Shown here in pieces: positions 1 through 5,187 of a stretch of 5,516 nt of DNA. Below the pieces are notes generated by a model that saw only the letters and a program-made list of their open reading frames with translations, was not told where the DNA came from and made no database searches. The DNA lies in assembly GCA_018711785.1 (NCBI GenBank), contig DVHW01000002.1, forward strand, positions 1-5,516, written 5' to 3'. Origin of the DNA: Candidatus Galloscillospira excrementavium. GTDB taxonomy: Bacteria > Bacillota > Clostridia > Oscillospirales > Oscillospiraceae. How positions within the stretch are numbered: position 1 is the first letter of the stretch; the number at the start of each line of letters is the position of its first letter. A program made the position numbers and the translations under genes.

Positions 1-142
1 GCCCGAGCCGGTGGCCATCGGCACCAAGCCGGTGTGCTCCAACCCCAACTGCATCACCCAGACCGACCCCTACCTGCCCCCGCTGGTCAAGCAGAACGGC
101 GGCGTGGACTGCTGCGCCTTCTGCGACGCCCAGCTGCAATAA
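1..142 (+). CDS. pyrI: Aspartate carbamoyltransferase PyrI-type zinc domain, C-terminal fragment
   Basis: Only the last 46 codons are in the window; the reading frame enters at the left edge (first full codon at base 2) and stops at TAA 140-142. The fragment shows a four-cysteine pattern, CSNPNC (C-x4-C, fragment residues 12 and 17) followed by CAFC (C-x2-C, residues 38 and 41). This is the arrangement of the zinc-binding domain of the aspartate carbamoyltransferase regulatory chain, whose E. coli version reads CPNSNCI then CKYC. In that enzyme the zinc domain contacts the catalytic chain in pyrimidine biosynthesis. The fragment cannot show whether this is a separate PyrI or a PyrB with a fused PyrI-type tail. 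It converges on the molybdenum cluster and is separated from it by a shared terminator. The identification rests on the cysteine motif and its surroundings alone. Confidence 0.68.
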   Translation, partial: PEPVAIGTKPVCSNPNCITQTDPYLPPLVKQNGGVDCCAFCDAQLQ

Positions 143-157
143 GAGAAGAGAGACAAA

Positions 158-187
158 ATCCCCCCGGCTCTGTGGAGCCGGGGGGAT
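158..187. terminator. Bidirectional intrinsic terminator between convergent genes
   Basis: A perfect 13-bp inverted repeat (158-170 with 175-187) encloses the 4-nt loop TGTG. The stem is GC-rich, with a run of six C/G pairs. On the plus strand it is followed by a T-rich stretch (190-197), and on the minus strand by TTTGTCTCTC, so it can act in both directions. It lies 16 bases after the plus-strand stop codon (140-142) and 43 bases beyond the tag stop codon, the expected place for a shared terminator of two convergent units. Confidence 0.9.
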
Positions 188-230
188 CATTTGTTTTGCA
201 GAGAGACAAGAGCGTGCCGGCGTGTTCCAC

Positions 231-797
231 CTACCCCTCCGTCCGGTCATGCCAAGGGCAGGAGGCCAGATGGTCGTTGACCAGCCCTGCCGCCTGGAGG
301 AAGGAGTAGACGATGGTGGGACCCACGAATTTGAAGCCACGCTTTTTCAGGTCCTCGGAGAGAGCCCGGGACAGGGGCGTCCAGGCGGGGACATCTGTCA
401 TGGACTGTGGGTGGTTGATGATGGGCTTCCCGCCCACCCAGCTCCAGAGGTAGTCGTCAAAGGTGCCAAACTCCTCCTGCACCCGGAGGAAGGCCTGGGC
501 GTTGGTGACGGCGCAGCGGAGCTTGGCGCGGTTGCGGAGAATGCCGGGGTTTTCCAGCAGGGCGGAGAGCTTCTCCGGGCCGTAGGCGGCCACCTTGACC
601 GGATCGAAGCCGTCGAAGGCCGAGCGGAAGGCGGGACGCTTGTCTAGGATGATCCGCCAGCTCACCCCGGCCTGCATCCCCTCCAGGGTCAACAGCTCAA
701 AGAGGGCACGGTCGTCGTGAAGGGGGCGGCCCCACTCTTCGTCGTGATAGGAGATCTCGGACGGGCTCCTGGCCCAGGGACAGCGCTCCAGTTTCAT
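231..797 (-). CDS. tag: DNA-3-methyladenine glycosylase I
   Basis: This 188-aa protein matches the length of E. coli Tag (187 aa) and its motifs in order. Tag is a cytoplasmic base-excision repair enzyme that removes 3-methyladenine from alkylated DNA. Visible features are ERCPW near the N-terminus, YHDEEWG (residues 17-23), LEGMQAGVSW (38-47), FDPVKVAAY, LKKRGFKFVGPTI and GLVNDH. C6, H18, H176 and C180 correspond to the four zinc ligands of E. coli Tag, and E39 and W47 to its catalytic-site Glu and base-stacking Trp, so the enzyme looks intact. The ATG at 797 has AGGAGG (804-809) six bases upstream, which settles the start. It begins 15 bases after the moeA stop and is the last gene before the terminator, so it is probably co-transcribed with the molybdenum genes although its function is unrelated. 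Confidence 0.96.
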   Translation of the reverse strand: MKLERCPWARSPSEISYHDEEWGRPLHDDRALFELLTLEGMQAGVSWRIILDKRPAFRSAFDGFDPVKVAAYGPEKLSALLENPGILRNRAKLRCAVTNAQAFLRVQEEFGTFDDYLWSWVGGKPIINHPQSMTDVPAWTPLSRALSEDLKKRGFKFVGPTIVYSFLQAAGLVNDHLASCPWHDRTEG

Positions 798-812
798 AAA
801 ATACCTCCTGAG

Positions 813-2018
813 TCAGAGCAGAATGACCTCCACCGCCGCGCCGCCGGACAGGGCGGGGGTACCGGCGGGCAGGTCGATAAGGCAGTTGCACCCGGCCAGG
901 CCCAGGGCCATGCCGGAGGAGTGGCCCTGGGGGGCCACATGGACCTCCCCGCCCTCCAGCCGGGCCCGCACCAGCCGGCGCACCGGGGAGGGCTTGCCGA
1001 TCTCCCCCCGGAGGACGGCGCCCAGCCGCCGGGGGAGGGGATGGGCCGCGCCGGCGAGCCGCTCCAGGGCGGGCCGGGCCAGGACCTCAAACATGGCGGC
1101 GGCGGCGAAGGGGTTGCCCGAGAGGGCCACCACCGGCTTGCCCCCCACGAGAAAGGCCAGGGCAGGGCTGCCCGGCTTGGCGGCCACGCCGTGGAAGAGG
1201 ACCTCCGCGCCCAAAAGCTCGGCGGCCCGGAGCAGGTAGTCGTGCTCCCCCACCGACACGCCGCCGGTGGTCACCGCCAGGTCGCATTTTTCCAGGTCAC
1301 CGGCGAGCCGCCGGGCCAGCACCCCGGGGTCGTCCGTCCCGCCGGGCAGGAGGAGGGGGCGGGCGTGGAGGGAGGCCAGCCGGGCGGCGAGCATGGGGCC
1401 GTTGCTGTCATAAATCTGCCCCGGTCCCAGGGCCGCGCCGGGGGAGACCAGCTCATCCCCGTTGGAGAGGACCGCCGCCCGGGGCAGGGGAAAGACCGCA
1501 ACCTCGGTCACTCCCTGTCCCGCCAGGGCGGGGATGTGGGTCCAATCCATCCGCTCACCCCGGCGGAACAGGAGGGCCCCGGCGGTCACGTCCTCCCCCC
1601 GGAGGCACAGGTTCTGCCCGGCGTGGAGGGAGGAGTAGACCCGGACCTGCTCCCGCCCGCCGTCGGTGTCCTCCTGCCGCACCACGCAGTCGGCTCCGGC
1701 GGGAATGGGGGCGCCGGTCATGATGCGCACCGCCTCCCCCGGCCCCACCGCGCCGGGGAAGGTCCCGCCCGCGTAGACCGTCCCCGCCACCCGCAGCAGG
1801 GCGGGGGCGCCGGGCCCGGCGCCGGCCAGGTCGGCGCTGCGGAGGGCGTACCCGTCCAGGGGGGAGCGGTCAAAGGGGGGTACGTCCAGCCGGGCAGACA
1901 CATCCTCCGCCAGCACCCGGCCGGGCAGGGCGGAGAGGGGGACACTCTCCCGCCCGGGCAGGGGGGAGAGGCGGGCGAGCAGCGCGGCCGCCGCCCCTTC
2001 GATGGAAATGCGCTCCAC
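813..2018 (-). CDS. moeA: Molybdopterin molybdenumtransferase MoeA
   Basis: This 401-aa protein is close to the usual MoeA length (about 410). MoeA is the cytoplasmic insertase that takes adenylylated molybdopterin from MogA, releases AMP and ligates molybdate to give Moco. Motifs in order are PPFDRSPLDGYA (residues 47-58, with D55 equivalent to E. coli D59), RIMTGAPIPAGAD (98-110), SNGDEL (185-190), IYDSNGPML (202-210), TTGGVSVGEHDY (250-261), KPGSP (281-285) and SGNP (300-303). The 252-303 segment is the MoaB/MogA-like domain that binds the pterin. The start is GTG at 2018, chosen because the protein begins MERISIEGA as MoeA proteins do and because a purine-rich ribosome site lies just upstream. 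The gene follows modC by 15 bases, linking molybdate import to its insertion. No key motif is missing. Confidence 0.96.
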   Translation of the reverse strand: MERISIEGAAAALLARLSPLPGRESVPLSALPGRVLAEDVSARLDVPPFDRSPLDGYALRSADLAGAGPGAPALLRVAGTVYAGGTFPGAVGPGEAVRIMTGAPIPAGADCVVRQEDTDGGREQVRVYSSLHAGQNLCLRGEDVTAGALLFRRGERMDWTHIPALAGQGVTEVAVFPLPRAAVLSNGDELVSPGAALGPGQIYDSNGPMLAARLASLHARPLLLPGGTDDPGVLARRLAGDLEKCDLAVTTGGVSVGEHDYLLRAAELLGAEVLFHGVAAKPGSPALAFLVGGKPVVALSGNPFAAAAMFEVLARPALERLAGAAHPLPRRLGAVLRGEIGKPSPVRRLVRARLEGGEVHVAPQGHSSGMALGLAGCNCLIDLPAGTPALSGGAAVEVILL

Positions 2019-2025
2019 AGCGTTT

Positions 2026-2035
2026 CCTCCCTCCT
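2026..2035 (-). promoter_or_regulatory. Ribosome binding site for the GTG start of moeA
   Basis: The minus strand reads AGGAGGGAGG, two Shine-Dalgarno-like cores in tandem, ending 7 bases before the GTG at 2018. It overlaps the modC stop codon (2034-2036), so ribosomes finishing modC cover the site and translation of the two genes may be coupled. It supports GTG 2018 as the start despite the absence of an ATG there. Confidence 0.75.
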
Positions 2036-3086
2036 ATGATCTCAGCAGCATCAGATCCTTGGGCGGCAGGCCCAGGGTCAGCTCTTGCGGGCCGCCCAGG
2101 GCGGCCCAGTCGGCCTTGCCCAGCTCCAGGCGCAGCAGGGAGAGGCCCTCCCGCCCGCCGGGGGTGGAGAGCATGACCACGGTGGAGAACACGTCCTCCA
2201 CCACCCGCTCCACCCGGCAGGGCACCGCGTTCACCGCCGGGTCCGGCCGGGGCAGGATGTAGTGGGCCCGGATGCCCACGTGGGTGCAGTCCTCCGGCAC
2301 CGCCCGCCCGGTCTCCAGCACCGCGCCCCAGTCCAGGGCCTCCACCCGGCCCCCCTCCAGGCGGCGGATGCGGGAGATGTTCTTGCAGCCCGACAGGAGG
2401 CAGGCCGACAGGGTGGCCGGGGCGCCGAAGAGCTCTTTGACGCTCTGCATGGGGGCGGAGCGTCCCTGGTCTAGCACGCAGGCCCGGGAGCACAGGCGGT
2501 AGATCTCCTCCCGGGCGTGGGTGACGAACACCGTGGGCCCCGGGAAGGCGGCCAGGCGGTCGGCCAGCTCCAGCTCCACCTGCCAGCGCAGGTAGCTGTC
2601 CAGGGCGGAGAAGGGCTCGTCCAGCAGCAGGGCCTGGGGGGCGCTGGCCAGGATGCGGGCCAGGGCGGTCCGCTGCTGCTGGCCCCCCGAGAGCTGCCGG
2701 GGGTACTTGCGCTCCTGGCCCTCCAGGCGGAAGGCCTCCACCAGCCGCTCCACGGTCTCCCGCCGGGCCCGGCGGTCGGCCACCCCCACGGCGATGTTCT
2801 GCTCCACCGTCATATTGGGGAAGAGGGCGTAGTTCTGGAAGAGGTAGCCCACCCGCCGCTTCTGCGGAGGCAGGTCGATGTGTCTCTCGGCGTCGAACAG
2901 GGTGCGGCCGTCCAGCACGATGCGGCCCTCGTCGGGCCGCTCCACCCCGGCGATGCACCTGAGGGTGACGCTCTTGCCGCAGCCGGAGGCCCCCAGCAGG
3001 CCGGTAATGGCGCCGCTCTCCGCCTCAAAGGACACGTCCAGGCGGAAGGCGCCCAGCTGCTTGCGGATGTCCACCACCAGGCTCAT
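2034..3086 (-). CDS. modC: Molybdate ABC transporter ATP-binding protein ModC
   Basis: This 350-aa protein is nearly the length of E. coli ModC (352). It is the cytoplasmic ATPase that powers molybdate import through ModB. The ABC domain is complete: Walker A GASGCGKS (residues 32-39), Q-loop around Q84 in YLFQNYALFP, signature LSGGQQQR (132-139), Walker B LLLDEP with catalytic E157, D-loop ALD (161-163) and switch histidine H190. About 110 C-terminal residues follow, including HVGIRAHYILP, which fits the TOBE/Mop-like regulatory domain usual in ModC, although this part is less clearly recognisable than the ATPase. The ATG at 3086 overlaps the modB TGA (3083-3085) in an ATGA arrangement, and GGAGGTG lies just upstream (3092-3098), indicating translational coupling. 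The permease-ATPase-insertase order identifies it as molybdate rather than sulfate or iron specific. Confidence 0.95.
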   Translation of the reverse strand: MSLVVDIRKQLGAFRLDVSFEAESGAITGLLGASGCGKSVTLRCIAGVERPDEGRIVLDGRTLFDAERHIDLPPQKRRVGYLFQNYALFPNMTVEQNIAVGVADRRARRETVERLVEAFRLEGQERKYPRQLSGGQQQRTALARILASAPQALLLDEPFSALDSYLRWQVELELADRLAAFPGPTVFVTHAREEIYRLCSRACVLDQGRSAPMQSVKELFGAPATLSACLLSGCKNISRIRRLEGGRVEALDWGAVLETGRAVPEDCTHVGIRAHYILPRPDPAVNAVPCRVERVVEDVFSTVVMLSTPGGREGLSLLRLELGKADWAALGGPQELTLGLPPKDLMLLRS

Positions 3087-3778
3087 GGGGCCACCTCCCC
3101 GCTGGCGGTGGGGCGGCGCTGCCGCCGGTCCTTCCGCTCCAGCATGTTCACCGCCAGCAGCACCACGGCGGAGATGGCTAGGTTCACCAGCACCCAGCGC
3201 ATGGCCCCCTCGTCGTCCCCGGTGCGCCAGAGCTGGTAGACCGTGGTGGAGATGGTGGCCGTGCGGCCGGGGGTGTACCCGGCCACCATGGCGGTGGCGC
3301 CATACTCCCCCAGAGCCCGGGCGAAGGCGAGCACCGTGCCCGCGATGATGCCCTGCCGGCAGTAGGGCATCCGCACCCGCCAGAAGATCCAGGTGTTGGA
3401 GCGGCCCAGGGTCTGGGCCGCGTAGGCCAGGTTCTGGTCAAAGGACTCGAAGGCCCCCCGGGCGGTGCGGTACATCAGGGGGAAGGCCACCACCGCCGAG
3501 GCGAAGATGGCGGAGTACCACGCCATGGTCAGCCGCAGGTCAAACTGCTCCAGAAACCAGGCCCCCAGGGGCCGCTGGGGCCCCATGATGCGAAGGAGGA
3601 AATACCCCACCACCGTGGGCGGCAGCACCAGGGGGAGGGTGAGCACCACGTCCAGCACGCCCTTCACCAGCCTGGGCAGCTTGGCCACATAGTAGGCGGC
3701 CAGGATGCCCAGGAAGAAGATGAGCACCGTGGACACGGCGGCGATGCGCAGGGAATTGAGAAGGGGATACCAGTCCAA
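3083..3778 (-). CDS. modB: Molybdate ABC transporter permease ModB
   Basis: This 231-aa inner-membrane protein forms the molybdate channel as a homodimer coupled to ModC. Five or so hydrophobic segments are visible, near residues 11-32, 44-62, 86-104, 144-162 and 196-212. ModB hallmarks are LPLVLPPTVVGYFLL (48-62), FPLMYRTARGAFE (99-111) and GTVLAFARALGEYGAT (147-162). The EAA-type cytoplasmic loop that docks into the ATPase runs AYAAQTLG (118-125) to P138. The C-terminus is Arg/Lys-rich. The start is a TTG at 3778: an in-frame TGA at 3785-3787 blocks any longer form, and the next Met is residue 65, inside the second membrane region. The gene is separated from modA by 154 bases of palindromes but overlaps modC by 4 nt. 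Confidence 0.94.
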   Translation of the reverse strand: MDWYPLLNSLRIAAVSTVLIFFLGILAAYYVAKLPRLVKGVLDVVLTLPLVLPPTVVGYFLLRIMGPQRPLGAWFLEQFDLRLTMAWYSAIFASAVVAFPLMYRTARGAFESFDQNLAYAAQTLGRSNTWIFWRVRMPYCRQGIIAGTVLAFARALGEYGATAMVAGYTPGRTATISTTVYQLWRTGDDEGAMRWVLVNLAISAVVLLAVNMLERKDRRQRRPTASGEVAP

Positions 3779-3784
3779 GAAATT

Positions 3785-3789
3785 TCACC
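3785..3789 (-). promoter_or_regulatory. Weak ribosome binding site for the TTG start of modB
   Basis: The minus strand shows GGTGA six bases before the TTG at 3778, with a further AGGA at 3791-3794. This is weaker than the AGGAGG-type sites of tag, moeA and modA. The GGTGA also contains the in-frame TGA that limits the start. A rare start codon with a weak site suggests low initiation on modB relative to modA; that consequence is inference. Confidence 0.5.
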
Positions 3790-3813
3790 GTCCTGTCATA
3801 AGAGTAGATGCAG

Positions 3814-3920
3814 GGGCGCGCACCGCGCGTCCGGCCCGGCGGTATAGGGGCGGGCGCACCATGTGCGCCCCTACAGGGACGATTCAGCAGACAGGCCGCA
3901 GGGGCGAATACCATCCGCCC
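3814..3920. repeat. Three related small palindromes between modA and modB
   Basis: Three hairpin-forming units sit in tandem. Unit 1 (3814-3832) has an 8-bp stem with one G-T pair and loop ACC. Unit 2 (3845-3873) pairs GCGCAC (3854-3859) with GTGCGC (3863-3868) around CAT, and TAGGG (3845-3849) with CCCTA (3869-3873), leaving four bases bulged. Unit 3 (3902-3920) pairs GGGCG with CGCCC, has one internal mismatch, and loops at ACC. Each begins AGGGGCG, each closes with a C-rich arm, and the centres share ACC, while the inner stem bases differ, as in a family of dispersed palindromic repeats with variable cores. None is followed by a T-run on the minus strand, so they are not classic terminators. 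They fill most of the 154-base modA-modB gap, which holds no gene. Confidence 0.7.
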
Positions 3921-3932
3921 GCCACCTGCCAT

Positions 3933-4757
3933 TTACAGGACAGTAAACCCTACCTCTTCCAGCACGGCGACGGCGCTCTCGTCGGTGCGCAGGTAGTCCA
4001 GGAAGGCCTGGGCGGCGGCCTCGGCGGCCTCGCCGCTGCTGCTCTTCATCACGGCGGCGGGGTAGATGACCTGGCTGCACATGCCCTCCTCCGCCTCGTC
4101 CACCACGGTGAGCTCATAGGTCTTGGCGTCGGTGGCGTAGATGATGCCGCAGTCCACCGCGCCCTCCTTCACCTGGTTTGCCACCTCGGTGACGTTGGTG
4201 GCGTAGGTCACCTTGCCGTCGGCCTCCAGCTGGGCGATGTCGATGCCCAGGGTGTCCAGGATCTCCAGGGAGTAGCTGCCCACCGGCACGTCGTCGTTGC
4301 CGATGCACAGCAGGGAGAGCTTGTCAGTGGCCAGGTCGGCAAATTCGGTGATGCCGGCGGGATTGTTGTCGGGCACGGCCAGCACCACCTTGTTCTCCAC
4401 AAAGTCCACCCGGGTGTCGGAGTAGACGAAGTCGGCCCCGTCCTCGTTCTCCCCGGCCTCCAGGTCGTTCATCTGGGACTGGCCGGCGGAGATAAAGAGG
4501 TCGCACACCGCGCCCTCCTTGATCTGGGTGCGCAGGGTGCCCGAGGAGTCGAAGGTGAAGGTCAGCTTCACATTGGGGGCCGCTTCCTGATACGCGTCGG
4601 CGATCTCGGTGAGGGAGGCCTCCAGGGAGGCGGCGGCAAAGACGATGACCTCCACCGGCTCGTCGGCGGAGCCGCCCCCGCCGCCGTCGGAGGTGGTGCA
4701 GGCGGCCAGGGGCAGGACCATGGCCAGGGACAGGAGCAGTGCGGTGATTTTTTTCAT
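3933..4757 (-). CDS. modA: Molybdate-binding lipoprotein ModA
   Basis: This 274-aa protein is the extracytoplasmic receptor that delivers molybdate (probably also tungstate) to ModB/ModC. It starts with a lipoprotein signal: MKK, a hydrophobic stretch (residues 4-16) and lipobox LAAC with lipidated C20, followed by a Gly/Ser linker. The ModA fold follows: VIVFAAASLEASLTEIA (38-53), FTFDSSGTLRTQIKEGA (67-83), CDLFISAGQSQM (85-96), VPVGSY (157-162) and CGIIYATDA (203-211). S44, S71/S72 and Y207 lie where oxyanion-binding residues occur in E. coli ModA. The ATG at 4757 is preferred over in-frame starts at 4811 (ATG) and 4832 (GTG) because AAGGAG (4767-4772) lies 9 bases upstream and the signal peptide then begins at residue 1. 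It is flanked by a 150-base leader upstream and a palindrome array downstream. Confidence 0.95.
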   Translation of the reverse strand: MKKITALLLSLAMVLPLAACTTSDGGGGGSADEPVEVIVFAAASLEASLTEIADAYQEAAPNVKLTFTFDSSGTLRTQIKEGAVCDLFISAGQSQMNDLEAGENEDGADFVYSDTRVDFVENKVVLAVPDNNPAGITEFADLATDKLSLLCIGNDDVPVGSYSLEILDTLGIDIAQLEADGKVTYATNVTEVANQVKEGAVDCGIIYATDAKTYELTVVDEAEEGMCSQVIYPAAVMKSSSGEAAEAAAQAFLDYLRTDESAVAVLEEVGFTVL

Positions 4758-4766
4758 GTCGTTTCT

Positions 4767-4772
4767 CTCCTT
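4767..4772 (-). promoter_or_regulatory. Ribosome binding site fixing the modA start
   Basis: AAGGAG on the minus strand lies 9 bases before the ATG at 4757. The longer in-frame starts at 4811 and 4832 have no comparable site and would place 18-25 Gly- and Ala-rich residues ahead of the lipoprotein signal, so they are unlikely. Confidence 0.85.
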
Positions 4773-4787
4773 TTCAAAACGGAAGGC

Positions 4788-4881
4788 GGCGGCGTTTCCC
4801 CCGCCACCCATTGGCCTGCCGCCGTAGCCCACACCCGCCGGCGCTCTGCCGGCGGAGAGCCGCGGCCTTAGGCGGACAGGC
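4788..4881 (-). promoter_or_regulatory. Candidate structured RNA leader of modA
   Basis: The 150-base gap between mop and modA contains several long complementary stretches. A long-range stem can form between 4871-4881 and 4814-4823: ten pairs, all G-C or A-T, with one bulged base. Inside it, 4848-4855 pairs perfectly with 4835-4842. Nearer modA, 4802-4808 pairs with 4788-4794 (7 bp, one G-U) around the loop GGGGAAA, 15 bases before the AAGGAG site. This multi-stem layout ahead of a molybdate transporter gene resembles the position of the known Moco riboswitch class (Rfam RF01055), but I cannot confirm that consensus by eye. In GC-rich DNA some pairing arises by chance. No clear promoter or ModE-type operator was seen in this gap. 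Confidence 0.4.
4835..4860 (-). repeat. Two mutually exclusive hairpins in the modA leader
   Basis: Read on the minus strand, four adjacent segments are arranged A-B-A'-B' with no spacer. A (4856-4860, GCTCT) is complementary to A' (4843-4847, AGAGC). B (4848-4855, CCGCCGGC) is complementary to B' (4835-4842, GCCGGCGG). A:A' encloses B, and B:B' encloses A'. The two hairpins share space, so only one can form at a time. Confidence 0.6.
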
Positions 4882-4907
4882 TCGAAGCGGAACGGTAGAT
4901 GGTTCGG

Positions 4908-5120
4908 CTAGTCGTCCACCGCCATCATGACGGAGGTGGCCTTGATGACCGCGTAGGCGGTGCCGCCCACGCGGAGGCCCAGCTCCCGGATCGCCGCCAT
5001 GGAGATGGTGGAGGTGATGACGTTGCCCCCACCGATGTCCAGCTTGACGATGCCGTTGACGGCCCCCTCCTCAATGGAGAGCACCGTGCCCTTGAGCTGG
5101 TTCCTGGCGCTGAGTTTCAT
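4908..5120 (-). CDS. mop: Molbindin (Mop-domain molybdate-binding protein)
   Basis: This 70-aa protein is a single complete Mop/TOBE-like domain and matches clostridial molbindins such as C. pasteurianum Mop in length (68 aa) and motifs: SARNQLKG (residues 4-11), the Gly-rich GGGNVITSTIS turn (30-40), RELGL, and the C-terminal AVIKATSVM. Molbindins form hexamers that bind several molybdate ions in the cytoplasm and are thought to store or buffer the metal. There is no helix-turn-helix, so this is not a ModE-type repressor, and no ATPase, so it is not part of ModC. The ATG at 5120 has GGGAGG (5127-5132) six bases upstream. It lies between the Moco adenylyltransferase and the transporter genes, consistent with holding imported molybdate before MoeA uses it. 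Confidence 0.93.
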   Translation of the reverse strand: MKLSARNQLKGTVLSIEEGAVNGIVKLDIGGGNVITSTISMAAIRELGLRVGGTAYAVIKATSVMMAVDD

Positions 5121-5152
5121 GCGTATCCTCCCTTCTTTTGTGCCGTTCTATC

Positions 5153-5181
5153 TCCATCCCCCGGCCCCGCCGGGGGATGGA
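5153..5181 (-). repeat. Perfect 13-bp hairpin between mogA and mop
   Basis: Bases 5153-5165 and 5169-5181 are exact inverted complements around the 3-base loop CCC, with a central run of five C/G pairs. The hairpin begins 6 bases after the mogA stop codon (5188-5190) on the minus strand. It is followed there by GAGATAGAAC, which has no T-run, so a simple intrinsic terminator is unlikely. It could stabilise the 3' end of the upstream message, mark a processing site or partly attenuate readthrough. The rest of the 67-base gap holds the mop ribosome site. Confidence 0.65.
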
Positions 5182-5187
5182 ACCCAA

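Noticed and set aside
717..2039. Long open frame on the plus strand (about 440 codons) opposite moeA
   Set aside because: It is antisense to a well-supported moeA, rich in Gly, Pro, Ala and His, and has no recognisable domain. High GC with G/C at third positions keeps such frames open by chance.
1870..2958. Open frame of about 360 codons on the minus strand overlapping modC and moeA
   Set aside because: It is a shifted frame of modC running into moeA, with a Pro/Gly/Arg-rich low-complexity translation, whereas the modC frame has every ABC motif.
3779..3932. CRISPR array or insertion-sequence remnant between modB and modA
   Set aside because: The three units are short, unequal palindromes without constant direct repeats or regular spacers, and there is no transposase fragment or target-site duplication.
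4758..4832. N-terminal extension of modA from GTG 4832 or ATG 4811
   Set aside because: It would put Gly- and Ala-rich residues ahead of a clear lipoprotein signal and has no ribosome site; ATG 4757 has AAGGAG at proper spacing.
3705..4871. Long plus-strand frame across modA and the modA-modB gap
   Set aside because: It is antisense to modA with a His/Gly/Val-rich translation, no domain and no ribosome site.
4758..4907. Sigma-70 promoter or ModE operator ahead of modA
   Set aside because: No convincing -35/-10 pair or AT-rich inverted repeat of the ModE type was seen; transcription may come from upstream of the right edge.
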